Shown here: positions 16,025 through 24,592 of the stretch, piece by piece
Position numbering within the stretch: position 1 is the stretch's first letter
Layout: the number at the start of each line of letters is the position of its first letter
Assembly: GCA_934148015.1 (NCBI GenBank)
Contig: CAKPCU010000011.1
Location: 1 to 40,113 of the forward strand
Length of the DNA stretch: 40,113 nt
Reading direction: 5' to 3'
Origin: an uncultured Bacilli bacterium
GTDB taxonomy: Bacteria > Bacillota_I > Bacilli_A > RF39 > UBA660
Program-made: the position numbers and the translations under genes
The notes under the pieces: model-generated
The model's database searches: none
What the model was told of the DNA's origin: nothing
What the model saw: the letters and a program-made list of their open reading frames with translations, nothing else

Positions 16025-16468
16025 TTACATCACCTCTATTTTTCCACCTTTGGCTTCTATTTTTTCCTTTGCTTGATTAGAGAACTTATGTGCTCTAACT
16101 GTTAATTTCTTATCTAAAGAACCATTACCAAGTACTTTAATACCAGATAATTCATTCTTAATAATTCCCATTTCTCTTAATAATTCTGGAGAAACTACAG
16201 TACCATCTTCAAATTTATTTAAATCTGATACGTTTATTGTTGCATAAACTTTCTTGAACATTGCGTTAGAAAATCCACGTTTTGGAAGTCTTCTATATAG
16301 TGGTAATTGTCCACCTTCAAAACCAATTCTAACTCCTCCACCACTTCTAGAGTTTTGTCCATTTTCTCCTCTACCACTTGTCTTTCCAGTACCGCTACTA
16401 GAACCACGACCTAATCTTTTAATATCTTTTTTAGAACCTTCATTATATTTTAATTCATGTAATTTCAT
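16025..16468 (-). CDS. rplO: Large ribosomal subunit protein L15
   Basis: L15 (147 residues) is a 23S-binding protein with a long unstructured Gly/Arg-rich N-terminus, visible here as KRLGRGSSSGTGKTSGRG followed by the GFEGGQLPLYRRLPKRGF block. Full length. Its ATG overlaps the rpsE stop by one base. In most Bacteria rpmD (L30) separates rpsE and rplO; it is not here. Confidence 0.98.
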   Translation of the reverse strand: MKLHELKYNEGSKKDIKRLGRGSSSGTGKTSGRGENGQNSRSGGGVRIGFEGGQLPLYRRLPKRGFSNAMFKKVYATINVSDLNKFEDGTVVSPELLREMGIIKNELSGIKVLGNGSLDKKLTVRAHKFSNQAKEKIEAKGGKIEVM

Positions 16469-16977
16469 TATCCTAAAATCTCCTCTACAGATTTACCTCT
16501 TAGTTCAGCTATATGTTCTGCTGATCTTTGGTTTTTTAAAGCATCCATAGTTGCTCTTGCGGTATTAATTTTTGTATTAGATCCAAGTGATTTTGAAATG
16601 ATATCTTTAACTCCTGCTAATTCAAGAATCATACGAACTGAACCACCAGCAATGATACCAGTACCGGCTTTAGCAGGTTTAATTAAAACTTTTGCAGCTC
16701 CAGATGAACCAATAGCATCATGAGAAACTGTTCTATCTTCAACTAAATCAATTTTAATCATATTATTAGTTGCGTTTCCAATAGCCTTCTTAATTGCATC
16801 TTGAACTTCATTTGCTTTACCAGTTCCAAGGCCAACTTTACCTTTTCCATCTCCAACTGCTACAGTTGCAGCAAAACGAAGGCGACGTCCACCTTGAGTA
16901 ACTTTTGTAACACGATTTACAGAAATAACTGATTCGTTATATTCTTTTTCGCGTGGTTTGTAACTTTTTCTTTCCAC
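16468..16977 (-). CDS. rpsE: Small ribosomal subunit protein S5
   Basis: S5 (169 residues) contributes to decoding accuracy and lines the mRNA entry channel. The N-terminal double-stranded RNA-binding fold (VISVNRVTKVTQGGRRLRF, VGDGKGKVGLGTGKA) and the C-terminal domain (GTGIIAGGSVRMILELAGV, SLGSNTKINTARAT) are complete. It is fused by a one-base stop/start overlap directly to rplO. Confidence 0.98.
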   Translation of the reverse strand: MERKSYKPREKEYNESVISVNRVTKVTQGGRRLRFAATVAVGDGKGKVGLGTGKANEVQDAIKKAIGNATNNMIKIDLVEDRTVSHDAIGSSGAAKVLIKPAKAGTGIIAGGSVRMILELAGVKDIISKSLGSNTKINTARATMDALKNQRSAEHIAELRGKSVEEILG

Positions 16978-16991
16978 TTTGTTACCCTCCT

Positions 16992-17354
16992 TTAGAATTC
17001 TAAACCATTTTCACGTGCTGCATCTGCAAGTGCTTTAACACGTCCATGATAAAGGTATCCACCTCTATCAAATACTACTTTTTCTATTTTTGCTTCTTTG
17101 CATTTCTTTGCAATTGAAGCTCCTACAAGCTTGCTTGCTTCTATGTTACCACCATTTTTAATGCTTAAATCTTTATCTAATGAAGATGAACTTACTAATG
17201 TAACACCTTTTACATCATCTATTACTTGAGCACTAATGTTTTTAGCTGATCTAAATACACATAATCTTGGTAACTCACTAGTTCCACTAACTTTATTTCT
17301 AATTCTAGCATGTCTAGCCTTGCGAGCTTCATTACGTGATGTTTTATTTATCAT
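16992..17354 (-). CDS. rplR: Large ribosomal subunit protein L18
   Basis: L18 (120 residues) binds 5S rRNA with L5. Family blocks RKARHARIRNKVSGTSELPR, RLCVFRSAKNISAQVIDD and VVFDRGGYLYHGRVKALADA are present, with the normal AREnGL end. GGAG-type ribosome binding site before ATG; 21 bp after rplF. Confidence 0.98.
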   Translation of the reverse strand: MINKTSRNEARKARHARIRNKVSGTSELPRLCVFRSAKNISAQVIDDVKGVTLVSSSSLDKDLSIKNGGNIEASKLVGASIAKKCKEAKIEKVVFDRGGYLYHGRVKALADAARENGLEF

Positions 17355-17375
17355 TGTAATAATCTCCTTTTCCTA

Positions 17376-17915
17376 TTATTTAGAAGCTTTCTTTCCTTCT
17401 TTACGGCGAATATGTTCACCCTTATAACGAATACCTTTACCTTTATATGGTTCTGGTTTTCTAACTTCTCTTATTTCTGCAGCAAATTTTCCTACTGCTT
17501 CTTTATCTATTCCTTTAATGTTAATTTCAGTTGCACTTACTTGTTCTACTGTAATACCTTCTGGAATAGCTAAATTTACTTTATGCGAATAACCAGCATT
17601 AATTTCTAATTCTTTACCTTTAACGTTAAAACGATAACCAACACCAATTATTTCTAAGGCTTTTTCATAACCTTTTGATACACCTTCAATCATGTTAGCG
17701 ATTAAAGCATTTGTTGTACCATGTATTTGTTTTGTCTTTTTAATTTCACTGTTTCTTGCAACCTTAACTTCAGCATTTTCAACACTTACGCTAATATTAG
17801 CATTTAAGTTTAATGATAATTCTCCTTTAGGTCCTGTAACAGTGACTAAACCGTTTTCAACTTTAACTGTAACTCCTTCTGGAATAGTTAAAACTCTGTT
17901 TCCGATACGACTCAT
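17376..17915 (-). CDS. rplF: Large ribosomal subunit protein L6
   Basis: L6 (179 residues) is at the factor-binding side of the 50S subunit. Two repeated alpha/beta domains are visible: MSRIGNRVLTIPEGVTVKVE with VTVTGPKGELSL, then the second with ITVEQVSATEINIKGIDKE. The RNA-binding end RKPEPYKGKGIRYKGEHIRR is intact. Normal length and position. Confidence 0.98.
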   Translation of the reverse strand: MSRIGNRVLTIPEGVTVKVENGLVTVTGPKGELSLNLNANISVSVENAEVKVARNSEIKKTKQIHGTTNALIANMIEGVSKGYEKALEIIGVGYRFNVKGKELEINAGYSHKVNLAIPEGITVEQVSATEINIKGIDKEAVGKFAAEIREVRKPEPYKGKGIRYKGEHIRRKEGKKASK

Positions 17916-17940
17916 CTTTGTTTTCCTCCCTTACTAAGAA

Positions 17941-18339
17941 TTACCATACGTATGCTAATACTTCTCCACCTAGGTTTTCTTTTCTAGCTTCTTTACCAGT
18001 CATAATTCCCTTTGATGTAGATACGATAGATATTCCAAGACCATTTAATACAGTTGGAATTTCTTCTGCTTTAGCATATACACGTAGTCCTGGTTTAGAA
18101 ATTCTTTTTAAACCAGAAATAACTCTTTCTTTATTATTTCCATATTTCAAAGTAATAATAATATTATCTTGAACTTCATTCTTTTCTATTTTGTAATTTG
18201 CAATATATCCTTCTTCTTTTAATATTTCAACTATTCTTAGTTTAACATTAGATGAAGGAACAACTACTTCATTGTAACGCATTTGATTTGCATTACGCAT
18301 ACGCGTAAGTAAATCTGCGATTGGATCTGTTACTGACAT
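17941..18339 (-). CDS. rpsH: Small ribosomal subunit protein S8
   Basis: S8 (132 residues) binds the central domain of 16S rRNA and in E. coli autoregulates the spc operon. MSVTDPIADLLTRMRNANQ at the start and the C-terminal RNA-binding block GISIVSTSKGIMTGKEARKE with GGEVLAYVW are present. Full length, GGGAGG before the ATG. Confidence 0.98.
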   Translation of the reverse strand: MSVTDPIADLLTRMRNANQMRYNEVVVPSSNVKLRIVEILKEEGYIANYKIEKNEVQDNIIITLKYGNNKERVISGLKRISKPGLRVYAKAEEIPTVLNGLGISIVSTSKGIMTGKEARKENLGGEVLAYVW

Positions 18340-18368
18340 ATGAATCCTCCCTTTTTCGTATATTTATT

Positions 18369-18554
18369 CTACCAACTCGACTTTTTTACACCAGGGATTT
18401 CACCTTTATAAGCTAATTCCCTAAAGCAAATACGGCAGATACCAAACTTTTTCATTACTGAATGTGGACGACCGCATCTGTTGCAACGAGTATATTCTTG
18501 AACTTTAAATTTCTTTGGTCTTTTATTCTTAACGACCATACTTTTCTTTGCCAT
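18369..18554 (-). CDS. rpsZ: Small ribosomal subunit protein S14, type Z (zinc-binding)
   Basis: This 61-residue S14 is the short zinc form: Cys24, Cys27, Cys40 and Cys43 in CNRCGRPHSVMKKFGICRIC, ending GEIPGVKKSSW. Short zinc-containing S14 is the normal spc-operon copy in Bacilli; the longer zinc-free paralogue, if any, would be elsewhere. With L36 this makes two zinc-dependent ribosomal proteins in the operon. Confidence 0.98.
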   Translation of the reverse strand: MAKKSMVVKNKRPKKFKVQEYTRCNRCGRPHSVMKKFGICRICFRELAYKGEIPGVKKSSW

Positions 18555-18573
18555 TTATATATCCTTTCTTTGC

Positions 18574-19113
18574 TTACTTTTTAAAAGGTAAATTAAATCC
18601 TTTTAATAAGTCTAATGCTTCTTCATTTGTTTTTGCTGTTGTAACAAAAACAATGTCCATTCCACGTACTTTTACTACTTCATCGTAAACTATTTCTGGA
18701 AATATTGTTTGCTCTTTAATACCTAAAGTATAATTTCCTCTTCCATCAAAAGCCTTTGGTGAGATACCTCTAAAATCACGTACACGTGGTAACACGATTC
18801 TAACTAGCTTTTCTAGGAATGTATACATAGCTTCACCACGAAGTGTTACTTTACAACCAATTGCTTGTCCTTCTCTTAATTTAAAACCAGCTATTGATTT
18901 CTTTGCTTTTGTAATAACAGGTGTTCTACCAGTTATTTTTTCAAGTTCGCTTACTGCAACATCTAAAAGCTTACTATTTAATGTTGCATCACCAACTCCC
19001 ATATTAACTACGATCTTTTCTAGCTTTGGTACAGCCATGACAGTAGTGTAATTATGTTTTTTTATTAACTCAGGAACGATTTGTTCATTATATTGTTTTT
19101 TTAAACTGTTCAT
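18574..19113 (-). CDS. rplE: Large ribosomal subunit protein L5
   Basis: L5 (179 residues) binds 5S rRNA and contacts P-site tRNA. KLEKIVVNMGVGDA, AKKSIAGFKLREGQAIGCKV, RVRDFRGISPKAFDGRGNY and the end KGFNLPF are all visible. GGAGGG precedes the ATG. Standard location after rplX. Confidence 0.98.
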   Translation of the reverse strand: MNSLKKQYNEQIVPELIKKHNYTTVMAVPKLEKIVVNMGVGDATLNSKLLDVAVSELEKITGRTPVITKAKKSIAGFKLREGQAIGCKVTLRGEAMYTFLEKLVRIVLPRVRDFRGISPKAFDGRGNYTLGIKEQTIFPEIVYDEVVKVRGMDIVFVTTAKTNEEALDLLKGFNLPFKK

Positions 19114-19127
19114 AGTTACCCTCCTTA

Positions 19128-19433
19128 TTAGTCTAACTTAGATTTTGACTTGCTAGAAATTCTAACTTTTTTTCCGTCTTTATCTGTTTCTTTTGCTATT
19201 CTAGTACGTTTTTTAGTCTTAGGATCGATCATCATTACATTAGATACATGAATTAAAGCTTCTTTATCAACAATTCCACCATTTTGGTCTTGTCCATTAG
19301 GCTTAACATGTCTTTTTACCATGTTAATTCCTTCAACTAAAACTTTTTCACCTTTCTTAGCAATAATTTTCCCTTCCTTGCCTTTATCCTTACCAGCAAT
19401 AACAATTACTTTATCTCCAACTTTTAAATTCAT
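19128..19433 (-). CDS. rplX: Large ribosomal subunit protein L24
   Basis: L24 (101 residues) starts 50S assembly. It has the KOW motif near the start (VGDKVIVIAGKDKGKEGKI) and the block GINMVKRHVKPNGQDQNGGI. Full length. Ends in a short Lys/Ser-rich tail. GGAGG before the ATG. Confidence 0.98.
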   Translation of the reverse strand: MNLKVGDKVIVIAGKDKGKEGKIIAKKGEKVLVEGINMVKRHVKPNGQDQNGGIVDKEALIHVSNVMMIDPKTKKRTRIAKETDKDGKKVRISSKSKSKLD

Positions 19434-19452
19434 GATTTCCTCCTTAAAAGGT

Positions 19453-19821
19453 CTATAACACTTCTTTTGCTAACGAAACAATTTTCATGAAATCTTTATC
19501 ACGTAATTCGCGTGCTACTGGACCTAAAACTCTTGTTCCAACTGGTGTCTTATCATCCTTAATAATAACGCAAGCATTATCATCAAACTTGATATATGAA
19601 CCATCATCTCTACGCATTCCAAACTTGCTTCTTACGATAACCGCTTTTACGACTTTACCGCTAGATATGTTACCATTTGGAGTTGCTTTTTTTACTGTTC
19701 CAACTACAATATCACCGATATTTCCAGTTTTAACTTTGCTTCCGCCAAGAACTCTAATTACCATTAATTCACGAGCTCCAGAATTATCAGCAACTTTTAA
19801 ACGACTTTGTTGTTGAATCAT
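19453..19821 (-). CDS. rplN: Large ribosomal subunit protein L14
   Basis: L14 (122 residues) is a beta-barrel protein at the subunit interface. The start MIQQQSRLKVADNSGAREL and the end RELRDKDFMKIVSLAKEVL match the family throughout. GGAGG before the ATG; 31 bp after rpsQ. Confidence 0.98.
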   Translation of the reverse strand: MIQQQSRLKVADNSGARELMVIRVLGGSKVKTGNIGDIVVGTVKKATPNGNISSGKVVKAVIVRSKFGMRRDDGSYIKFDDNACVIIKDDKTPVGTRVLGPVARELRDKDFMKIVSLAKEVL

Positions 19822-19851
19822 AATTGTATCCTCCTTCTCATTGTAAAGTGC

Positions 19852-20109
19852 CTATAAAATTACGGCTTCTTCAACTACTTCTACTAAGCTATATCTTTTA
19901 GTCTTTGATAGAGGTTTAGTTTCTACAACTCTTACTATATCTCCAACTTTAGCTATATTATTTTCATCATGTGCTGCATATTTTTTAGAATACTTAACAC
20001 GTTTACCATACTTTGGATCTTTTTTATAAGTTTCAACTAAAATTGTAATGGTTTTATCATTTTTAGCACTTACAACCTTACCTGTTACTTCATGTCTCAT
20101 CTTTTCCAT
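19852..20109 (-). CDS. rpsQ: Small ribosomal subunit protein S17
   Basis: S17 (85 residues) is an OB-fold primary 16S-binding protein. The pattern GKVVSAKNDKTITILVET, YGKRVKYSKKYAAHDE and VGDIVRVVETKPLSKTKRY is complete. GGAGG lies before the ATG, 12 bp after rpmC. Confidence 0.98.
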   Translation of the reverse strand: MEKMRHEVTGKVVSAKNDKTITILVETYKKDPKYGKRVKYSKKYAAHDENNIAKVGDIVRVVETKPLSKTKRYSLVEVVEEAVIL

Positions 20110-20121
20110 AAGTATACCTCC

Positions 20122-20313
20122 TTAAGCTTCTTTGCGTTCTGCTAAAACAGTTTTCATTCTAGCAACGTCTTTTCTTAATTCATGTATTTGTGAAGGCTTT
20201 TCTAAATTTCCTGTAGCTTGTTTTAAGCGTAATTCAAAAATTTGATCTTTACATTCTTTTATTTTATCTTGAATTTGAAGAGTGGTTAACTCTCTTATTT
20301 CTTTAACCTTCAT
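20122..20313 (-). CDS. rpmC: Large ribosomal subunit protein L29
   Basis: L29 (63 residues) is a two-helix hairpin at the exit tunnel that helps dock SRP and trigger factor. MKVKEIRELTTLQIQDKIK and LRLKQATGNLEKPSQIHELR match the family. The frame extends to 20328, but the family start and GGTGGTG before it favour the ATG at 20313. That ATG lies 11 bp inside rplP, so translation is coupled. Confidence 0.97.
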   Translation of the reverse strand: MKVKEIRELTTLQIQDKIKECKDQIFELRLKQATGNLEKPSQIHELRKDVARMKTVLAERKEA

Positions 20314-20734
20314 TTTTTTCACCACCATCTTCTTTAGTTACAAATTTACATTTGATTGGTAACTTGTGCATTGCAAGTCTTAAAGCTTCACGAGCAACTT
20401 CTTCACTTACACCAGATACTTCAAACATAACTTTTCCTTCTTTTACTACTGCAACCCAAGACTCTGGATTACCTTTACCTTTACCTTGACGAGTTTCTAA
20501 AGGTTTTTTAGTAAGTGATAAGTGTGGGAATATATTAACATATACCTTACCACCACGTTTCATATATCTTGTCATAGCAACTCTGGCTGCTTCGATTTGC
20601 TGTGCAGTTATCCAAGCACCTTCCTTAGCCATAAGACCATATTCACCAAAACTTACTTTTGTATTTCCTTTAGCTTTTCCTTCATAGTAAATTCTGTGAG
20701 GTTTACGATATTTAGTTCTTTTTGGCATTAACAT
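20303..20734 (-). CDS. rplP: Large ribosomal subunit protein L16
   Basis: L16 (143 residues) organises the A-site tRNA region of the 50S. The family start MLMPKRTKYRKPHR is preceded by GGAGGTG seven bases away, so the start is 20734 although the frame is open to 20845 inside rpsC. Blocks GEYGLMAKEGAWITAQQIEA, ARVAMTRYMKRGGKV and ETRQGKGKGNPESWVAVVK are intact. Starts 23 bp inside the end of rpsC. Confidence 0.98.
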   Translation of the reverse strand: MLMPKRTKYRKPHRIYYEGKAKGNTKVSFGEYGLMAKEGAWITAQQIEAARVAMTRYMKRGGKVYVNIFPHLSLTKKPLETRQGKGKGNPESWVAVVKEGKVMFEVSGVSEEVAREALRLAMHKLPIKCKFVTKEDGGEKNEG

Positions 20735-21389
20735 CTTTGGCACCTCCATTTTTCTTCTTTGAAGGAAGTATTTCACCTTTATAAATCCATACCTTAACAC
20801 CAATTTTACCATAAGTAGTATCAGCTTCAGCTGTAGCATAATCAATGTCAGCTCTTAGGGTATGAAGTGGTGTAGTACCTTCATTATAGCCTTCACTACG
20901 AGCAATTTCTGCTCCATTTAAACGTCCAGAACATAAAGTTTTAATACCTTTAGCTCCAGCCTTCATTGTGTTTCTAATAGCTCTTTTTTGAGCCATTCTA
21001 TATGAACCTCTGTTTTCAATTTGACTTGCTATTTGTTTAGCAACTAATTGTGCATTTAAATCTGGGTTCTTAACTTCAATTATAGAAATTTGAATATCTT
21101 CATCAACTAATTTCTTTAAGTCTTTCTTTAACTTTTCGATTTCTTCTCCACCATGTCCAATTACAACACCTGGTTTTGCAGTACTAATTCTAACTTCTGC
21201 TTTTTTATTTGTTCTTTCAATTGAAATCATTGAAACAGCAGCATTCTTTAATTTCTTTTCTAAGAATTTACGAATCTTCATATCATTATTAAGTACTTTA
21301 GAGAAATCTTTACTTGGTGCATACCATTTAGCAGTCCAATCCTTGTTTATACCAAGTCTTAACCCTGCAGGATTAACTTTTTGACCCAT
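20712..21389 (-). CDS. rpsC: Small ribosomal subunit protein S3
   Basis: S3 (225 residues) forms part of the mRNA entry tunnel and helicase. MGQKVNPAGLRLGINKDW, the KH domain core GVVIGHGGEEIEKLKKDL (GxxG loop GHGG), and the C-terminal domain RSEGYNEGTTPLHTLRADID, GVKVWIYKGEILP are present. Full length with GGAGG before the ATG. Confidence 0.98.
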   Translation of the reverse strand: MGQKVNPAGLRLGINKDWTAKWYAPSKDFSKVLNNDMKIRKFLEKKLKNAAVSMISIERTNKKAEVRISTAKPGVVIGHGGEEIEKLKKDLKKLVDEDIQISIIEVKNPDLNAQLVAKQIASQIENRGSYRMAQKRAIRNTMKAGAKGIKTLCSGRLNGAEIARSEGYNEGTTPLHTLRADIDYATAEADTTYGKIGVKVWIYKGEILPSKKKNGGAKDVNAKKN

Positions 21390-21407
21390 TAGTTTTTCCT
21401 CCTTACT

Positions 21408-21740
21408 TTATCTTTCTGCAACGACTACCGTAACATGACTTGTACGGTGATCATTCTTTGCAATTCTTCCTCTTGAATCAGGTACTGATCTTTTTAATAC
21501 AGGCCCATCATTTACATAAGCTTCTTTAACGTATAACTTACTTTTATCAAGATTATGATTATTCTCAGCATTTGCTACTGCTGATATTAAAACTTTTTTA
21601 ATAACTCTGGCTGCTTTATTATTCATATTATTTAAAATGTTTAAAGCATCACCAACGTTTTTTCCGTTTATTAACCTCATAACTAAACGAGATTTTAAAG
21701 CGGAAATACGAACTGTTTTCGCAATTGCTTTCGCTTCCAT
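21408..21740 (-). CDS. rplV: Large ribosomal subunit protein L22
   Basis: L22 (110 residues) lines the exit tunnel, with a loop that meets L4 and macrolides. The pattern AKTVRISALKSRLVMRLI, the tunnel loop region DGPVLKRSVPDSRGRIAKND and the end RTSHVTVVV is complete. No insertion or deletion is apparent in the loop. Confidence 0.98.
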   Translation of the reverse strand: MEAKAIAKTVRISALKSRLVMRLINGKNVGDALNILNNMNNKAARVIKKVLISAVANAENNHNLDKSKLYVKEAYVNDGPVLKRSVPDSRGRIAKNDHRTSHVTVVVAER

Positions 21741-21762
21741 ATTTTTATCTCCCTTCTAGTTA

Positions 21763-22035
21763 TTACTTCTTGTCTTTATTCTCGCCGTGTCCACCACATT
21801 TACGAGTTAATGAAAATTCACCAAGTTTATGTCCAACCATATCTTCAGTTACATAAACAGGAATGAAATCTTTACCATTGTGAACCGCAAAAGTGTGACC
21901 TATAAAATCTGGAAATATTGTTGAACGGCGTGACCAAGTTTTAATTACTTCTTTTTTTCCATCTTCATTTAACTTTTGAACCTTTTTTAGTAATCTATCG
22001 AATACATAAGGCCCTTTTTTAATACTTCTTGCCAT
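21763..22035 (-). CDS. rpsS: Small ribosomal subunit protein S19
   Basis: S19 (90 residues) is in the 30S head with S13. MARSIKKGPYVFDRLLKKV, IKTWSRRSTIFPDFIGHTFA, VHNGKDFIPVYVTEDMVGHK and GEFSLTRKCGGH match the family. Normal length and place. Confidence 0.98.
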   Translation of the reverse strand: MARSIKKGPYVFDRLLKKVQKLNEDGKKEVIKTWSRRSTIFPDFIGHTFAVHNGKDFIPVYVTEDMVGHKLGEFSLTRKCGGHGENKDKK

Positions 22036-22058
22036 TTAATATTATCTTCCTTTCAAAG

Positions 22059-22886
22059 TTATTTTTTACGGCTTACTATCAACTTAGATGAAGCTTTTTT
22101 ACTCTTACGAGTCTTCATACCAAGTGCTGGTTTACCCCAAGGTGTCATTGGTTGTTTACGTCCAACAGGTGCTCTACCTTCACCACCACCATGTGGGTGA
22201 TCATTAGGGTTCATAACAGAACCACGTACTGTAGGTCTAATACCCATATGACGAGTACGTCCTGCTTTACCAAGATTTACTAATGAATAATCAGTATTTC
22301 CAACTTCACCAATTGTAGCCATACAAGTTCCTAAAATCTTTCTTGTTTCACCACTTCTTAATCTTATTAATACATATTTTTCTTCACGTCCAAGAATTTG
22401 TGCACTAGATCCTGCACTACGAGCTATTTGAGCTCCCTTTCCTGGTCTCATTTCAATGTTATGAATAACAGTACCAACTGGTATATTCATAATTGGCATT
22501 GCATTACCAACTTTAACATCTACGTTTTCACCGCTAACTACTATATCATTAACCTTTAATCCTTTAGGAGCAATAATATATCTTTTTTCTCCATCTTTAT
22601 AGTTAATTAATGCTATGTTAGCACTTCTATTTGGATCGTATTCAATAGAAGCAACTTTACCTGTTATATCAAATTTATTTCTCTTAAAATCGATTAAACG
22701 GTATTTTCTCTTCTCAGCACCACCACGATGTCTTACTGTGATACGTCCCAAGTTATTACGTCCATTTATCTTTTTCTTTGCTACTACTAAGCTTTTTTCA
22801 GGAGTATTTTTAGTTATTTCATCATTAACCAAAGTACTCATTTGTCTTAAAGCATTTGTAGTTGGTCTGAACTTTTTAACTGGCAT
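22059..22886 (-). CDS. rplB: Large ribosomal subunit protein L2
   Basis: L2 (275 residues) is needed for subunit joining and peptidyl transfer. The start MPVKKFRPTTNALRQMSTL, the SH3-like and OB domains (GRNNLGRITVRHRGGAEKRK), and the catalytically important C-terminal block MNPNDHPHGGGEGRAPVGRK with its conserved His are present. Full length. Confidence 0.98.
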   Translation of the reverse strand: MPVKKFRPTTNALRQMSTLVNDEITKNTPEKSLVVAKKKINGRNNLGRITVRHRGGAEKRKYRLIDFKRNKFDITGKVASIEYDPNRSANIALINYKDGEKRYIIAPKGLKVNDIVVSGENVDVKVGNAMPIMNIPVGTVIHNIEMRPGKGAQIARSAGSSAQILGREEKYVLIRLRSGETRKILGTCMATIGEVGNTDYSLVNLGKAGRTRHMGIRPTVRGSVMNPNDHPHGGGEGRAPVGRKQPMTPWGKPALGMKTRKSKKASSKLIVSRKK

Positions 22887-22901
22887 TTTGTTTCCTCCTT
22901 A

Positions 22902-23174
22902 TTAGCTTAAATCTAAATTGCTACCTTCTTTTAATGTAACAATTGCTTTTTTATATGCTTTAGTAGCACCTGTATAGCGTCCTACTCTCTTTTTCTTTGG
23001 TCTTACATTTACAGTATTAATACTTACTGCATCAACACCAAAAGCTTCTTTAACAGCTTGTTTAATTTGTACTTTATTTGCTTTCTTATCTACTTTAAGC
23101 ACAATCTTCTTACCATTTGATTGAATAGATTGTGTTTTTTCAGTAACGATTGGAGCCTTAATTACATCTTTCAT
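22902..23174 (-). CDS. rplW: Large ribosomal subunit protein L23
   Basis: L23 (90 residues) is the docking site for trigger factor and SRP at the exit tunnel. IKAPIVTEKTQSIQSNGKKI, KVDKKANKVQIKQAVKEAF and RPKKKRVGRYTGATKAYKKA match. Its ATG overlaps the rplD stop by one base. Confidence 0.98.
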   Translation of the reverse strand: MKDVIKAPIVTEKTQSIQSNGKKIVLKVDKKANKVQIKQAVKEAFGVDAVSINTVNVRPKKKRVGRYTGATKAYKKAIVTLKEGSNLDLS

Positions 23175-23800
23175 TATTTAAGTACCTCCTCAACATATTT
23201 TATAGCATCTTCAGTAATAATTAGTTTGTCATATGCTAATACATCATAAGTGTTTAATTCATTAGCTAAAACCAATTTTACGTTCTTTACGTTTCTTGTA
23301 GCTAAAATGTTATTATCAGTTAATTCTGTAGTAACAATTAAAGCCTTTCCATTTACTTTTAAATCTTCAAGAAACTTTAAGAAATCACGAGTCTTATTAG
23401 ATTCTAAATCAAACTTTTCAATAGCAATTATTTCTTTATCATTTGCTTTATATGTTAAAGCTGATTTAAGAGCTAAGCGACGTTCTTTCTTGTTCATTTT
23501 CTTAGTGTAGTTTCTATTAGCATTTGGACCAAATACTACTCCACCACCAACCCAGTGAGGTGCTCTTATAGAACCTTGACGAGCATTACCTGTTCCTTTT
23601 TGTCTCCATGGCTTTCTTCCACCACCAGAAACTTCACTACGAGTTTTTGTACTATGTGTACCTTGTCTTTTTGATGCTGCATTTAAAACTACAGCTTCAT
23701 ATACAACTTGATCATTTGGAGTAATTCCCCAAATGCTATCATCTAATTTTATGTCTTTAATCTTTTCACCTTTTAAACTTAAAAGTGCTGTTTTTGGCAT
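23174..23800 (-). CDS. rplD: Large ribosomal subunit protein L4
   Basis: L4 (208 residues) lines the exit tunnel and in gammaproteobacteria represses the S10 operon; this regulation is not generally found in Bacillota. The tunnel loop GGGRKPWRQKGTGNARQGS is intact. The frame opens to 23821, but AAAGGAGG seven bases before ATG 23800 and the family start MPKTALLSL set the start. The C-terminal NVKNVKLVLANELNTYDVLA is normal. Confidence 0.98.
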   Translation of the reverse strand: MPKTALLSLKGEKIKDIKLDDSIWGITPNDQVVYEAVVLNAASKRQGTHSTKTRSEVSGGGRKPWRQKGTGNARQGSIRAPHWVGGGVVFGPNANRNYTKKMNKKERRLALKSALTYKANDKEIIAIEKFDLESNKTRDFLKFLEDLKVNGKALIVTTELTDNNILATRNVKNVKLVLANELNTYDVLAYDKLIITEDAIKYVEEVLK

Positions 23801-23848
23801 TTTGCATCCTCCTTTCATCACAAGAATTTTTAAAATAAGTATTTATAA

Positions 23849-24577
23849 TTATTCGCTTACTTCTTGCGATGCTTGTGTTTCATCTACTTCAGCCTTAGCT
23901 TCATTAGTTTTATAAGAAACTAATTCAACCTTTTCTTTTTTAAGTTCAGGCTTTTTAACAGCTGATTTGATGATAACTAAAGACTTTTTAGGACCTGGAA
24001 CGTTACCTTTAATTAAGATTACATTTTCTTCTTTATTAACTGCTACTACTTCTAAGTTTTGCATAGTTACAGTAACATTTCCCATATGTCCTGGTAATTT
24101 CTTACCTTTTAATACACGCATTGGTCTCATAGTACCTAGAGAACCAACACCTCTATGATATTGGGAACCATGTCCCATTGGACCTCTTGATTGATTATAA
24201 CGTTTAATAACGCCTTGGAAACCTTTACCTTTAGAAGTTCCTGTAACGTCAACCATTTGTCCTTCTTCAAAAACTTGACAGTCAAGTTCTTGACCAAGTT
24301 CATATTTGCTAACGTCTACTCCTCTTATTTCCTTTAAGAAGCGCTTAGGAGCAGTATTAGCTTTTGCTAGATGACCATTTAAAGCTTTGTTACTTAATTT
24401 TTCTCTTTTAGTATCAAAACCTAATTGAATAGCTTCATAACCATCAGTTTCTTTTGTTTTAATTTGAGTAACAACGTTAGGTTCTACTTCAACAACAGTA
24501 ACTGGAATTAATTTACCATCCTTTGAAAATACTTGAGTCATTCCTAGCTTACGACCTAAGATTCCTTTTCTTTCCAT
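23849..24577 (-). CDS. rplC: Large ribosomal subunit protein L3 with C-terminal extension
   Basis: L3 (242 residues) binds near the peptidyl transferase centre. MERKGILGRKLGMTQVFSKD, GTSKGKGFQGVIKRYNQSRG and GHMGNVTVTMQNLEVVAVN match the family. The core ends around residue 210; about 30 further residues rich in Glu, Lys and Ala (from KKEKVELVSYKTNEAKAE to the end) form an extension not found in E. coli or B. subtilis L3. It is in frame with no sign of error. Standard second gene of the operon. Confidence 0.98.
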   Translation of the reverse strand: MERKGILGRKLGMTQVFSKDGKLIPVTVVEVEPNVVTQIKTKETDGYEAIQLGFDTKREKLSNKALNGHLAKANTAPKRFLKEIRGVDVSKYELGQELDCQVFEEGQMVDVTGTSKGKGFQGVIKRYNQSRGPMGHGSQYHRGVGSLGTMRPMRVLKGKKLPGHMGNVTVTMQNLEVVAVNKEENVILIKGNVPGPKKSLVIIKSAVKKPELKKEKVELVSYKTNEAKAEVDETQASQEVSE

Positions 24578-24592
24578 TTCTTCCTCCTATAA

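Noticed and set aside
20734..20845. N-terminally extended L16 (180 residues)
   Set aside because: The extension lies in rpsC and reads unlike L16; the family start and GGAGGTG are at 20734.
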